DNA from: Acidimicrobiia bacterium
GTDB taxonomy: Bacteria > Actinomycetota > Acidimicrobiia > IMCC26256 > JAGPDB01
Assembly (NCBI GenBank): GCA_018057765.1
Contig: JAGPDB010000003.1
Location: forward strand, 23,670-87,669
Reading direction: 5' to 3'
DNA length: 64,000 nt
Part shown: positions 9,844 to 18,698 of the stretch, in pieces
Position numbering within the stretch: position 1 is the stretch's first letter
How the letters are laid out: every line of letters begins with the position of its first letter
The notes under the pieces: generated by a model
The model's input: only the letters and a program-made list of their open reading frames with translations
What the model was told of the DNA's origin: nothing
Databases searched by the model: none
Program-made: the position numbers and the translations under genes

Positions 9844-10716
9844 ATGTCAGATATAACTAAAACATGTGTAATTGGTTCTCCGGTTGAACATTCATTATCT
9901 CCGTTTATTCATAATGCAGGATATAAAGAATTAAATCTGAATTGGAAATATTCCAGAGAGGTAGTCGATAAAAGTAATTTTGTTCAGCGTATTGGAGATT
10001 TGATATCTCAGGGCTATGTAGGGTTTAACATAACAATGCCTTGTAAAGTCGAGGCTTTTAAATTTTGTAATATAGTTGATGGTTCGGCAAAACGATTAAA
10101 AAGTGTAAATACAATAGTTCTAAGAGGGGGTCTAACACATGGCTATTCTACTGATGGTGAAGGATTCATAAATTTTCTAAAAGATGAAAATATTGATTTT
10201 GTTGGAAAAAAGATTTCAATAATAGGAAGTGGGGGAGCTTCAAGTCTTATATGCGATTCTCTATATCATCATGGATCACACATAACAATATGTGCAAGAA
10301 ATGAAATAGCGGCAAATAGTATTTGTGAAAATGTTTTGTCGTTTAATATTGAAGTTGATAAAAATATTTCTTCTATTATTTCCATTGCCCTGGATGATGC
10401 TGGTCAAGTTATAGCAGATAGCGATATTATAATTAATGCAACTCCAGTTGGGATGAAAACAAATAAAGATGAAATTAATGTTGCGCCTTTTAATATAGAA
10501 TTATTGAATAATAGCCAAATAGTTATTGATACTATTTACCATCCGCTAGAAACATATCTATTAAAAGAAGCAAAAACTCTTGGATGTCCGGTATATAATG
10601 GTGTCCCAATGCTTTTATATCAAGCAGCATCAAGTTTCGAGTTAATGACAGGTTTTACTGCGCCGATAAAAATAATGCGTAAAGAATTAATGAAAGAAAT
10701 TCAAAATAGGCTGTAA
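9844..10716 (+). CDS. aroE: Shikimate dehydrogenase
   Basis: NADP-dependent reduction of 3-dehydroshikimate to shikimate. 290 residues with the N-terminal substrate motif SLSPFIHN, the catalytic Lys in NITMPCK, the STDGEGF segment equivalent to NTDxxGF, a glycine-rich nucleotide loop (GSGGASS), and the C-terminal NATPVGM motif. An AGGA-like site lies just before the ATG. It is the first of the aromatic-pathway genes in this operon, split from aroC by pilD. Confidence 0.92.
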   Translation: MSDITKTCVIGSPVEHSLSPFIHNAGYKELNLNWKYSREVVDKSNFVQRIGDLISQGYVGFNITMPCKVEAFKFCNIVDGSAKRLKSVNTIVLRGGLTHGYSTDGEGFINFLKDENIDFVGKKISIIGSGGASSLICDSLYHHGSHITICARNEIAANSICENVLSFNIEVDKNISSIISIALDDAGQVIADSDIIINATPVGMKTNKDEINVAPFNIELLNNSQIVIDTIYHPLETYLLKEAKTLGCPVYNGVPMLLYQAASSFELMTGFTAPIKIMRKELMKEIQNRL

Positions 10717-10733
10717 TACTTTAAGGAACAATA

Positions 10734-11552
10734 GTGAACGTTAGTATCGATTCTCTTAACTCAGACCAATGGCTATATGTATGGGTGTTTTTGAGCGCAC
10801 TTTTTGGTTTAGCCATAGGTTCTTTTTTAAATGTTGTTATCTGGAGGGTACCTTTGAACATGTCCCTCATAAAAGGAGGATCTATTTGTCCTAAGTGCAG
10901 AAAAGAAATATCGGCAAAAGAGAATATTCCTCTTTTTAGTTATATTTTTTTAAGAGGAAAATGTAAGAACTGTAAAGCAAAAATATCTAAACAGTATCCC
11001 GCCGTTGAATTATTAACTTCAATAGTATGGGTAATAACAACTTGGCGTATTGGATTACATTTATATACTTTTGGGTTTCTAATATTTTTTACGGGTCTTA
11101 TAGCTTTAAGCACAATAGATATCAAAACTAAATTGCTCCCAAATAAAATTGTCTATCCAACTGGTATTATTTTTGTTGTCATAATATCGAGTTGGGCAAT
11201 AGCTACTAATAATATAGAAATTTTGCGTAATTGTCTAATAGTTGGGATCATCTATTTTCTGTTTCTTTTTGCTATTTGGTTCGCTTCAAATGGTAAAGCC
11301 ATGGGATTTGGTGATGTTCGCTTATCTTTCTTTTTGGGTTTCGCTATGGGGTTTTACGGGTTTATGATTAGCTATGCGGGTATGTTACTTTCCTTCATAT
11401 TGGGTGCTGTTATAGGCATTTTTATTGCTACTTTAACTAAATCAGGAAGAAAAATGAAAATTCCATTTGGCCCATTTTTGGCTTCTGGAACAATAATTGT
11501 CATTTGGTGCGCGTCAATGCTCTCACATATCATAGAATTACCTAATGTTTAG
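10734..11552 (+). CDS. pilD: Prepilin peptidase / N-methyltransferase (type IV leader peptidase)
   Basis: 272-residue polytopic membrane protein starting with GTG. The cytoplasmic loop between helices 1 and 2 holds two CxxC pairs (CPKC and CKNC) of the methyltransferase domain, as in full-length PilD. The two aspartates of the GxGD-type peptidase are visible in TIDIKT and GFGDVRL. Seven or eight hydrophobic helices are apparent. It would cleave the leader of pilins such as those at 1-1798. It overlaps aroC by 8 bases; a peptidase gene between aroE and aroC is also seen in Mycobacterium. Confidence 0.9.
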   Translation: MNVSIDSLNSDQWLYVWVFLSALFGLAIGSFLNVVIWRVPLNMSLIKGGSICPKCRKEISAKENIPLFSYIFLRGKCKNCKAKISKQYPAVELLTSIVWVITTWRIGLHLYTFGFLIFFTGLIALSTIDIKTKLLPNKIVYPTGIIFVVIISSWAIATNNIEILRNCLIVGIIYFLFLFAIWFASNGKAMGFGDVRLSFFLGFAMGFYGFMISYAGMLLSFILGAVIGIFIATLTKSGRKMKIPFGPFLASGTIIVIWCASMLSHIIELPNV

Positions 11553-12696
11553 ATTTTTAACAGCCGGTGAATCACACGGTAAAGCACTCAATATAATACT
11601 TGAAGGTATTCCGTCAGGTTTAGAAATTTCCGTAGAAGATATCGCGATTGAATTATCCCGACGACGACTTGGCTATGGTCGTGGTCCTCGTATGCGTTTT
11701 GAACAAGATGAAATTGAGATATTAGGTGGAGTTCGCCACGGTGTAACTTTGGGTTCACCCATTAGTGTTGTTATATATAATAGCGAATGGCCTAAATGGG
11801 AAACTGAAATGTCTCCAGGCCCTGGTTCTTCAGATAAAAAATTAACACAACCACGTCCTGGTCATGCAGATTTTATCGGTATGCGAAAATACGATCTTGA
11901 TGATGCTAGAAATGTTTTAGAGAGAGCTAGCGCAAGAGAAACTGCTGCACGAGTAACGGTTGGTGCTATTAGTAAAAAATTGATTGCACAACTAGGTACA
12001 CAAATAATGTCTCACGTTGTATCTATAGGTGAGGCAAGAGTTAGTGATGGAGCAGCACAGCCTACATTCCAAGATTTAAATATAATAGATGAGAACGAAG
12101 TTAGATGCTTTGACCAGATATCTAGCGAAAAGATGATAGCTGAAATTAAAGCTGCAGCTAAAGTAGGGGATTCGCTCGGTGGAGTATGCGAGATTCTAGG
12201 ATTTGGAGTGCGAGAGGGTTTGGGATCACATATTCAATGGGATCGCAAAATTGATGGCCTACTTAGCCAAGCTTTGATGAGTATTCAAGCTATTAAGGCT
12301 GTAGAAATTGGTGATGGTTTTGATAATGCGTACCGTCGTGGTTCATTAGCTCATGATGAAATCTTATATAGAGATAATCATTATGTTCGACCAACTTCAC
12401 GTGCTGGAGGTGTTGAAGGAGGAATGACCAATGGAGCTCTACTGGTTGCCCGCATTTGGATGAAGCCTTTGGCTTCTCTAAATCGTCCAAGTATTAGAAC
12501 TACCGATGTCGTTACCCATCAAGAGACTGTTTCTTTTAAAGAGCGTACTGATGTTACTGCTGTTCCAGCTGCTGGTGTTGTTGGCGAAACTATGATTGCT
12601 ATAACTTTAGCTAGTGAATCAATAAAGAAATTTGGTGGGGATTCCATGAAAGAATTTTTAACGAATGCAAATAATTTTTCAGATTCACTTGATTAG
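11545..12696 (+). CDS. aroC: Chorismate synthase
   Basis: FMN-dependent enzyme converting EPSP to chorismate, last step of the shikimate pathway. 383 residues, normal length. Family signatures seen: GESHG at the N-terminus, RRRLGYGRGPRM, RPGHADF, the ERASARETAARV segment, and the C-terminal SRAGGVEGGMTNG. Its ATG lies within the last codons of pilD (8-base overlap), suggesting translational coupling. Confidence 0.95.
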   Translation: MFRFLTAGESHGKALNIILEGIPSGLEISVEDIAIELSRRRLGYGRGPRMRFEQDEIEILGGVRHGVTLGSPISVVIYNSEWPKWETEMSPGPGSSDKKLTQPRPGHADFIGMRKYDLDDARNVLERASARETAARVTVGAISKKLIAQLGTQIMSHVVSIGEARVSDGAAQPTFQDLNIIDENEVRCFDQISSEKMIAEIKAAAKVGDSLGGVCEILGFGVREGLGSHIQWDRKIDGLLSQALMSIQAIKAVEIGDGFDNAYRRGSLAHDEILYRDNHYVRPTSRAGGVEGGMTNGALLVARIWMKPLASLNRPSIRTTDVVTHQETVSFKERTDVTAVPAAGVVGETMIAITLASESIKKFGGDSMKEFLTNANNFSDSLD

Positions 12697-12704
12697 GTTG
12701 TACT

Positions 12705-14294
12705 ATGAATAAGAATCATATTTTTATAATTGGTCCGAGCGGTGTTGGTAAAACTACTGTTGGTGAGCTTGTTGCAAAAAAGTTAAATTATAAATTCGTT
12801 GACTTAGATGTAGAAATATCAAATAGGTTGAAAAAATCTATTTCAGAATATTTTCTCAAAAATGGTGAGTCACAATTTCGAATAATTGAGAGGGAAGTCC
12901 TACTAGAACTAGCAGCTATAGAAGATCAAAGTGTCATTGTTACTGGTGCAGGTTCTGTTCTTAATGCTTTAAATATTGACACGATGAAATCTAGCGGCAC
13001 GATAGTATTTTTGAATGCTCAAATAAAAGATATAGTCAGTCGTGTTAGAAATGATGGAAATAATAATCATCGCCCACTATTAAATGGCGATTTGGAATCA
13101 AATGTTACTAAACAATTTAAAGAACGTCTAGGCGTATATGAAATCGCACAAGATATCTCGATAGGAACTTCAAATAGAGATATTGAAGCTGTGTCAAATG
13201 CTATTATTAGACAATTCGAGAGATTTAGTGGTGAAAAATCTGACATAGGTTCAAAAATCGTTGTTGGTGAATATTTAGCTTCAGATATTGCAGAAATAGT
13301 TAGTCGATATTCATCTACTTTTATTATTACACAGGAAAATATTCCGTTACGAGTTTCGCTTTATAATACCTTAAAAGAAAACGATATAATTTTTCATGAA
13401 ATCATAGTTCCAGATGGTGAGGAAGCAAAATCTTTTAATACCTATGAGTCAGTCTTAAATAAGATGGCTGAACTCAAAGCGAACCGTTCTAGTTGCATCC
13501 TTGCTCTCGGCGGTGGAGTGGTTGGAGATTTAGCTGGTTTTGTGGGATCTACATTCATGCGAGGTATTGATGTGGTGCAAATGCCAACGACTTTACTTGC
13601 CCAAGTCGATTCTTCTATTGGTGGAAAATGTGGAATCAACATAAGTGCAGGAAAAAATATGGTTGGAACAATCACCCAACCAAAAGTTACATTTAGTGAT
13701 ATAGCTTATATACAAACATTACAGGAAAATGATTATATTTCCGGGCTAGGCGAAGTTGCTAAATATGCTTTGTTAGGGAACCTGACTGTAAAAGAACTTA
13801 TTGAAGATAATCATCAACAAATATTAGCTCGTGATGTTAGTATTCTTATACCCTTAATAAAATCTTGTATGAATCATAAAGTCCATATTGTATCGCGCGA
13901 TCCATTCGAGCGAAATGGAATGCGTGCAACACTCAATTTGGGTCATACTTTAGCGCATGTACTTGAAAAAATTACTGATTTTAAATTTGATCACGGTCAA
14001 GCGGTGGCTGTTGGGATTAGGTTTATCTGCGAACTTTCTTTAGATCTAGATTTAATATCAAAAGAACAAAGAAATGAATATATCTCAATACTCGATATTT
14101 TAGGATTGGGTTTAACTGTTCCAGCACAAGCAAAAGAAATTGGTGCACTAAAAATGGTCGATTACATGTATTCAGATAAAAAGTCTGACGGATTACTCAA
14201 TCTTGTACTTTTCCTGCCGGGTGGTGGCGTTGAATTGACTCAAGATGTTGACAAAAATATTGTTATAGAAGCGCTTGATAGATTTATTGTTTAA
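12705..14294 (+). CDS. aroKB: Bifunctional shikimate kinase / 3-dehydroquinate synthase (AroKB fusion)
   Basis: 529 residues joining two enzymes encoded separately in most bacteria. Residues 1 to about 170 form shikimate kinase: Walker A GPSGVGKTT at about 10-18, DxD-type substrate site (DLDVEI), and a conserved Arg-rich lid with RPLL. Residues from about 180 to 529 form dehydroquinate synthase: the NAD site GGGVVGDLAGF, the TTLLAQVDSSIGGKCGIN segment and zinc ligands in GLGEVAKYALL, NLGHTLAH and DHGQAVAVG. In Mycobacterium aroK and aroB are adjacent, so the fusion could come from loss of one stop codon. It begins 8 bases after aroC. Confidence 0.93.
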   Translation: MNKNHIFIIGPSGVGKTTVGELVAKKLNYKFVDLDVEISNRLKKSISEYFLKNGESQFRIIEREVLLELAAIEDQSVIVTGAGSVLNALNIDTMKSSGTIVFLNAQIKDIVSRVRNDGNNNHRPLLNGDLESNVTKQFKERLGVYEIAQDISIGTSNRDIEAVSNAIIRQFERFSGEKSDIGSKIVVGEYLASDIAEIVSRYSSTFIITQENIPLRVSLYNTLKENDIIFHEIIVPDGEEAKSFNTYESVLNKMAELKANRSSCILALGGGVVGDLAGFVGSTFMRGIDVVQMPTTLLAQVDSSIGGKCGINISAGKNMVGTITQPKVTFSDIAYIQTLQENDYISGLGEVAKYALLGNLTVKELIEDNHQQILARDVSILIPLIKSCMNHKVHIVSRDPFERNGMRATLNLGHTLAHVLEKITDFKFDHGQAVAVGIRFICELSLDLDLISKEQRNEYISILDILGLGLTVPAQAKEIGALKMVDYMYSDKKSDGLLNLVLFLPGGGVELTQDVDKNIVIEALDRFIV

Positions 14295-14333
14295 TTCCAT
14301 GAATGCTATAGGTAAATATGAGAGAATTAACCT

Positions 14334-14762
14334 ATGCGTGTTTTAGTTATAACAGGACCAAATTTGAATTTATTGGGTAGTCGAGACCCCGAAATTTATG
14401 GTACAGCAACATTACAAGATTGTATCAATGTTGTTAAGAAAGCTATGCCTAATGAAAATGTTTCAGATTTCCAAAGCAATGATGAAGGTGCCTTAATCAA
14501 TACCATTCACGATGCCCGTAATAATCAAGATGCGATTATTATTAATGCTGGCGCCTATTCACATTATTCACATGCAATTAGAGATGCATTGGAGTTATTC
14601 GATGGTATCAAGGTCGAAGTTCATCTTTCTAATCCCTATGCTCGTGAAGAATTTAGACGTACATCAGTTATTTCACCTGCTGTCGATGGAGTTATCGCTG
14701 GTTTTAAAATAAATAGCTATCTTTTGGCCGCCCAAGCTATAGAGGCCTTATCTAAAGGTTAA
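14334..14762 (+). CDS. aroQ: Type II 3-dehydroquinate dehydratase
   Basis: 142-residue dodecameric-type dehydroquinase. It opens with the signature ITGPNLNLLGSRDPEIYG, containing the catalytic Arg and Tyr; NAGAYSHYSHAIRDAL holds the active-site Asn and His, and EVHLSNPYAREEFR the conserved His and Arg. It removes water from 3-dehydroquinate in step three of the shikimate pathway, next to AroB, AroE and AroC in this operon, and is the last gene of the block before a promoter at 14774. Confidence 0.95.
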   Translation: MRVLVITGPNLNLLGSRDPEIYGTATLQDCINVVKKAMPNENVSDFQSNDEGALINTIHDARNNQDAIIINAGAYSHYSHAIRDALELFDGIKVEVHLSNPYAREEFRRTSVISPAVDGVIAGFKINSYLLAAQAIEALSKG

Positions 14763-14773
14763 TTCAATTCATA

Positions 14774-14802
14774 TTGTCAATAAATTGAATATACGCTAAA
14801 CT
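14774..14802 (+). promoter_or_regulatory. Sigma-70-type promoter for the repeat protein gene
   Basis: TTGTCA (14774-14779), a 17-base spacer, and TAAACT (14797-14802). Predicted transcription start lies near 14809, leaving a 5' leader of about 38 bases before the ATG at 14847. Confidence 0.55.
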
Positions 14803-14846
14803 TACCATTTGTATTGATTTAAGGTATATTTAGGATTTAGTGTTGT

Positions 14847-16487
14847 ATGGAAACTCAAACTGATATTGTTCAGTTAGAAACTATGATAAGTGACTTTGAA
14901 TCGCTTATAGGTGTTAAGAAAATACACAAAATTAGTAACCCACAATTAGATAAAATTTTTGATCTTGCAGACGAAATGTTAGCCGATGACCTTCAAGCAT
15001 CTAAATTATTTATTGAGCTATTTGGTTTGGACAGCAGTGGTTTTGAAACTAGCCAATGGTATAAAAAATTCCAGTCCGTCTGGTTAGAAAATGTAAAAGT
15101 TATATATAGCGCTTTTAAAAGATTTGAAAAGGACATTCCAGAATCTACTGATATAAATAAAATGTTCTTAATTTATATATACAGTGAATATAAAGATTTA
15201 CTTAATCTATTAAGAATGAATTTACCTGAAAGTAAACTTTCAAGTTTATACAACCGGCTACTTCTTAGAATTTCATCTGAAGAAATCTCTTCAATATTTA
15301 ATGAATATTCAGAATTTCATTTTATACAACTAAGAACTGCGATTATAAAAAGAGTTAATCCCCGAGAATTTCTAGAAAGTTATTCACATACATATGAGCT
15401 ACTGATGGAAAAGTATTTCCTTAAAGGTGTTGCCCTTCATGGTTTAGTTTCTAAGTCAGTTATCAAGAATATGATTATATTTAGTGCTGATCCTGTTGGT
15501 GAGCTTGAAGCTAAGTGTACTATATTTGATTCTTTAGTGGATAAATATCTTGATGTTGACGATGTGCTTAGGCATCCTTTTGCTAATTTGACTGTGATTA
15601 AATCTTTGGTTTTGAGAAATGCGGATCCTGAAGGTGTTTTGTTGTCTAAGTTTGAGACTTTTGATTATTTGGTTTCTAAGTATTTTGATATTGATGATGC
15701 CGCAAAGCATCCGCTAATTAGCATAGGTGTTATTAGGTTTTTGGTTTTGAGAAGTGCTGATCCTGAAAGGGATTTGTTGGCTAAGTTTGAGACTTTTGAT
15801 TATTTGGTTTCTAAGTATTTTGATATTGATGATGTTCATCCGTTTACTAATATGACGGTTCTTAAATTTTTGGTTTTGAGAAGTGCTGACCCTGAAGGTG
15901 ATTTGTTGGCAAAAATCAAAGTGTATAATGATCTAGTCAAAGTGTTTCCTGATGATTCTTATCTCGGTGCAATTAAAATTTCTGCATTGAACCAGAACAT
16001 TAGTCCAAGTATATTTAGAATATATGTAGATCGCGCATTAAAACTAAAAGAACATACCGGCTATTCCATGAAATTGTGTTTATACCAAAGTGTTAGAATC
16101 CCATTATCTGATGATTTTGATGTATTTATAAAAAAAGCGATACCTCCGATAGAAAAATATATCAAATTCCTACAGGTAGTACACCCAATATCGTTAGACA
16201 AAACATACAGTAATTCTGATTTAGGTTTATATGGTTTCTTACCTGATCCTGGAAACGATTTTTCAAGTGATGCTAAAGCCCAAATTGAAGTATTGATCAA
16301 AGATGAAATAATTTCACCAAAAGAATTAGAAGCATTATATTTATATTTTATTGACGATAATTTTGAAGATGCCGCAAATATTTTAGAATGTGAAATTCAA
16401 GAATTGGATAGTGCCTTGAAAATTATCCTAGAAAGGATTAAGACTCTGTCTGCAGAGCCATCGGATACTTACTTAACTCTTGCTTAG
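14847..16487 (+). CDS. Unknown helical repeat protein
   Basis: 546 residues, not recognised. No signal peptide or membrane helix is seen, so it is probably cytoplasmic. The centre holds about five consecutive units of 43-45 residues (near residues 160-204, 205-249, 250-294, 295-337, 338-380), each with a hydrophobic VLR stretch, an ADPE-like turn, LLxKxxTxDxLV and KYFDIDD. Units 3 and 4 are nearly identical, including at DNA level. The flanks are rich in Leu, Ile, Asp and Lys and probably helical. It has its own promoter and stands alone between aroQ and a reverse-strand peptidase. A scaffold or binding role is conceivable from the repeats, but there is no direct evidence. Confidence 0.7.
   Translation: METQTDIVQLETMISDFESLIGVKKIHKISNPQLDKIFDLADEMLADDLQASKLFIELFGLDSSGFETSQWYKKFQSVWLENVKVIYSAFKRFEKDIPESTDINKMFLIYIYSEYKDLLNLLRMNLPESKLSSLYNRLLLRISSEEISSIFNEYSEFHFIQLRTAIIKRVNPREFLESYSHTYELLMEKYFLKGVALHGLVSKSVIKNMIIFSADPVGELEAKCTIFDSLVDKYLDVDDVLRHPFANLTVIKSLVLRNADPEGVLLSKFETFDYLVSKYFDIDDAAKHPLISIGVIRFLVLRSADPERDLLAKFETFDYLVSKYFDIDDVHPFTNMTVLKFLVLRSADPEGDLLAKIKVYNDLVKVFPDDSYLGAIKISALNQNISPSIFRIYVDRALKLKEHTGYSMKLCLYQSVRIPLSDDFDVFIKKAIPPIEKYIKFLQVVHPISLDKTYSNSDLGLYGFLPDPGNDFSSDAKAQIEVLIKDEIISPKELEALYLYFIDDNFEDAANILECEIQELDSALKIILERIKTLSAEPSDTYLTLA
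15459..15975 (+). repeat. Tandem coding repeat of about 130 bases
   Basis: Four clear copies of a 43-45 codon unit lie in tandem within the gene at 14847-16487. The copies beginning near 15594 and 15729 share long identical runs. Leu codons in the repeats are mostly TTG and Ser mostly TCT, unlike the TTA-rich flanks, as expected for recent duplication of one module. Confidence 0.75.
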
Positions 16488-16525
16488 CTTATGTAATCAA
16501 TAATTATCAGATCTTCTATTTTTAA

Positions 16526-18637
16526 TTAACTAGTTTTCAAATTCCGGATAAAAAAACTAACATCATCAATTGCTAATTTCTTGATCACATCTTCTTTTGC
16601 CGGCATATGAGTTGTGCCATCAATAGGGTCAAATTCAACGTCTACACCAAATGATTCAAGATGGTTTAGTAGTTGTAAAGAGTTTTCGAAAAGCACATTG
16701 TCGTCTGATCTTCCATGCACTAAACGAATCTTAGAATTTTTATCAAAAGTTTTATTTAGTAAAGACGACTTATCGTAATAATCTTTTTGAAAATTTGGAT
16801 TTCCTAAGTATTTTTCTGTGTAATGGGTGTCATAAAGTCTCCAATCAGCAACTTCTGCACCAATAATTGCAGCTTTAAATAAATCTGGACATTTACTAAT
16901 ACATCCAGCAGCTAGTGAGCCACCAAATGACCAACCTGTAATCCCTATATTATTTTTATCAATATCAATATTGTCTTTTATAATTTGTTCAACAACTTTT
17001 ACTTGGTCATTGACAGGCGGATCAAAAAAATTGCCAATATTCTCATCTTCTTTACTAACGGAATTACTAGGAGTTCCGGCACCATCTATTGCTACAACAA
17101 TAAATCCTAATGCTGCTAAATATTGAGAAAATATCTGACGGGACTTATTCTTGATTGCAAACCGAAGATAATGTCCGCCACTATAAGAAGAAGGACCTCC
17201 ATAAGAATGAACAATTAACGGTAACGGTCCAGGTATATTTTTAGGTTTTATGATTAATCCATGAATATTATTGAAATAGGTTTTATATTCACAGGAAACA
17301 TCGAAATTAAAGTCTATTGCACTATTATCTTGAAAAATATTAAACATTGAAGCATTGTCAACAATTATTTTTGTCTCGGGAAACACGCTGGAATCGCTCC
17401 TGGATGTAATAACGTAATCATCATGTTTGCTCGATAAAGCTAGAGTTGTTGGTGCTCCTGACTTAACAATAATTTCTGTTAAATCGTGTTCTAATATTTC
17501 TCTAGCGTTTAAAGATCTGCTTTCTAGGCGTTTTAGGACTAAATCAAAACCATTTTCTAAAACTTCAAAATAAAGATATGACTTTGAGAATCCCAGAACT
17601 GAAACCAAACCAGCAGTACCAATAATTGGACTTTCATCAATTGCTAATACACGTTTATCTTGAGTGGGATCAATCATATAATGTAACCAAGAGTTATTTC
17701 TTAGTTCTTTTGGTATATGCGAAAATATGTCAAATTGCCTTTTTTCGTCGTACTCATACTGTTTCTTATTGGTTTCGATCTTATATATAGTTACATAGTT
17801 TTGTTCTCGATTTTGAGATATTGCTAACGGACTATTTTCATCATCAAATATTACGTTAATAAGGTATTCCTCATTAAAATCAAAAAACTCATCATCTTGT
17901 CCAAGCTCACAAATATTAATTATCAAGGTCGGATTTAAAGACCCTGCAAATGGATATTTATATTCTTTGGCTTCGTCATCTAATGATGGTTGTATCGATG
18001 TAGTCGTTAATTCATCTTGATTATGTCCAACACTTACAAAAGTTTTCGAATCTGGTGAAAACCAGCAAGATACATATCTTGACATTTCCTCCATCGAAAT
18101 AAAATCTGAGATACCCCAAACAAAATTGTCTTTTTTTATAGTGTGAATTATCTTATTGTCTTCATATGAATATATTTTTACGGCGTTATTTTCGCAGATA
18201 GCTAAATATCTCCCGTTAGGTGACAGAAGACTTAAAGAGATATTTTCGAAAGTCGAAATATAGCTATTAGAGATTAAGGAATATACATAAGTCGAACCAT
18301 TAATAGAAAATACAATTAAAGATTCCTCATCGTTGTATTGAAATGAAGATATTCCACTACTGGTATCACGCAATCTTTCTTTTAGAGCTTTTACTTCTTG
18401 GCTTTCCTCTTTATCTGAAGAAAACTTATCATCATTTGGATTAATTAATAATTTTTCAACAATATTATTCTCATTTTTAGCTATCCAAATTCCAAGGGAA
18501 CCTTCATCATTGCAGGAACGTAAAAAGATAACGTCTCTATATTTAGTAATAGCGAAGCCTCGCGGGATACCTTTACTAAGACGTAAGGATTTAGCATATA
18601 ATTCAGGAAATTCGTCGAGCTTAGTAAATTCTGTCAT
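16526..18637 (-). CDS. S9-family prolyl oligopeptidase-like serine peptidase
   Basis: 703 residues on the reverse strand. The first 430 or so residues look like a beta-propeller of the DPP IV/acylaminoacyl-peptidase type; the rest is an alpha/beta-hydrolase domain. The catalytic triad is seen as S570 in GWSFGG, D645 in HGRSDDN and H677 in GTTHMP; the oxyanion loop precedes it as HSYGGPS. No signal peptide is seen, so cytoplasmic peptide breakdown is likely. It is one of only two reverse-strand genes in the window, stands alone, and is divergent from the M24 peptidase gene, a possible partner in Pro-peptide degradation. Confidence 0.88.
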   Translation of the reverse strand: MTEFTKLDEFPELYAKSLRLSKGIPRGFAITKYRDVIFLRSCNDEGSLGIWIAKNENNIVEKLLINPNDDKFSSDKEESQEVKALKERLRDTSSGISSFQYNDEESLIVFSINGSTYVYSLISNSYISTFENISLSLLSPNGRYLAICENNAVKIYSYEDNKIIHTIKKDNFVWGISDFISMEEMSRYVSCWFSPDSKTFVSVGHNQDELTTTSIQPSLDDEAKEYKYPFAGSLNPTLIINICELGQDDEFFDFNEEYLINVIFDDENSPLAISQNREQNYVTIYKIETNKKQYEYDEKRQFDIFSHIPKELRNNSWLHYMIDPTQDKRVLAIDESPIIGTAGLVSVLGFSKSYLYFEVLENGFDLVLKRLESRSLNAREILEHDLTEIIVKSGAPTTLALSSKHDDYVITSRSDSSVFPETKIIVDNASMFNIFQDNSAIDFNFDVSCEYKTYFNNIHGLIIKPKNIPGPLPLIVHSYGGPSSYSGGHYLRFAIKNKSRQIFSQYLAALGFIVVAIDGAGTPSNSVSKEDENIGNFFDPPVNDQVKVVEQIIKDNIDIDKNNIGITGWSFGGSLAAGCISKCPDLFKAAIIGAEVADWRLYDTHYTEKYLGNPNFQKDYYDKSSLLNKTFDKNSKIRLVHGRSDDNVLFENSLQLLNHLESFGVDVEFDPIDGTTHMPAKEDVIKKLAIDDVSFFIRNLKTS

Positions 18638-18698
18638 AGGAAAGTATTTTAAGCTATATTCTTCTAAGATATATGTAAATTAAATATAAAGGTGAGAC

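Noticed and set aside
15459..15975. CRISPR-like array because of regular repeats
   Set aside because: The repeats are coding, in frame, 129-135 bases long without unique spacers.
16488..16525. Bidirectional terminator between the convergent genes at 16487 and 16526
   Set aside because: No stable inverted repeat or T tract could be found in the 38 bases.
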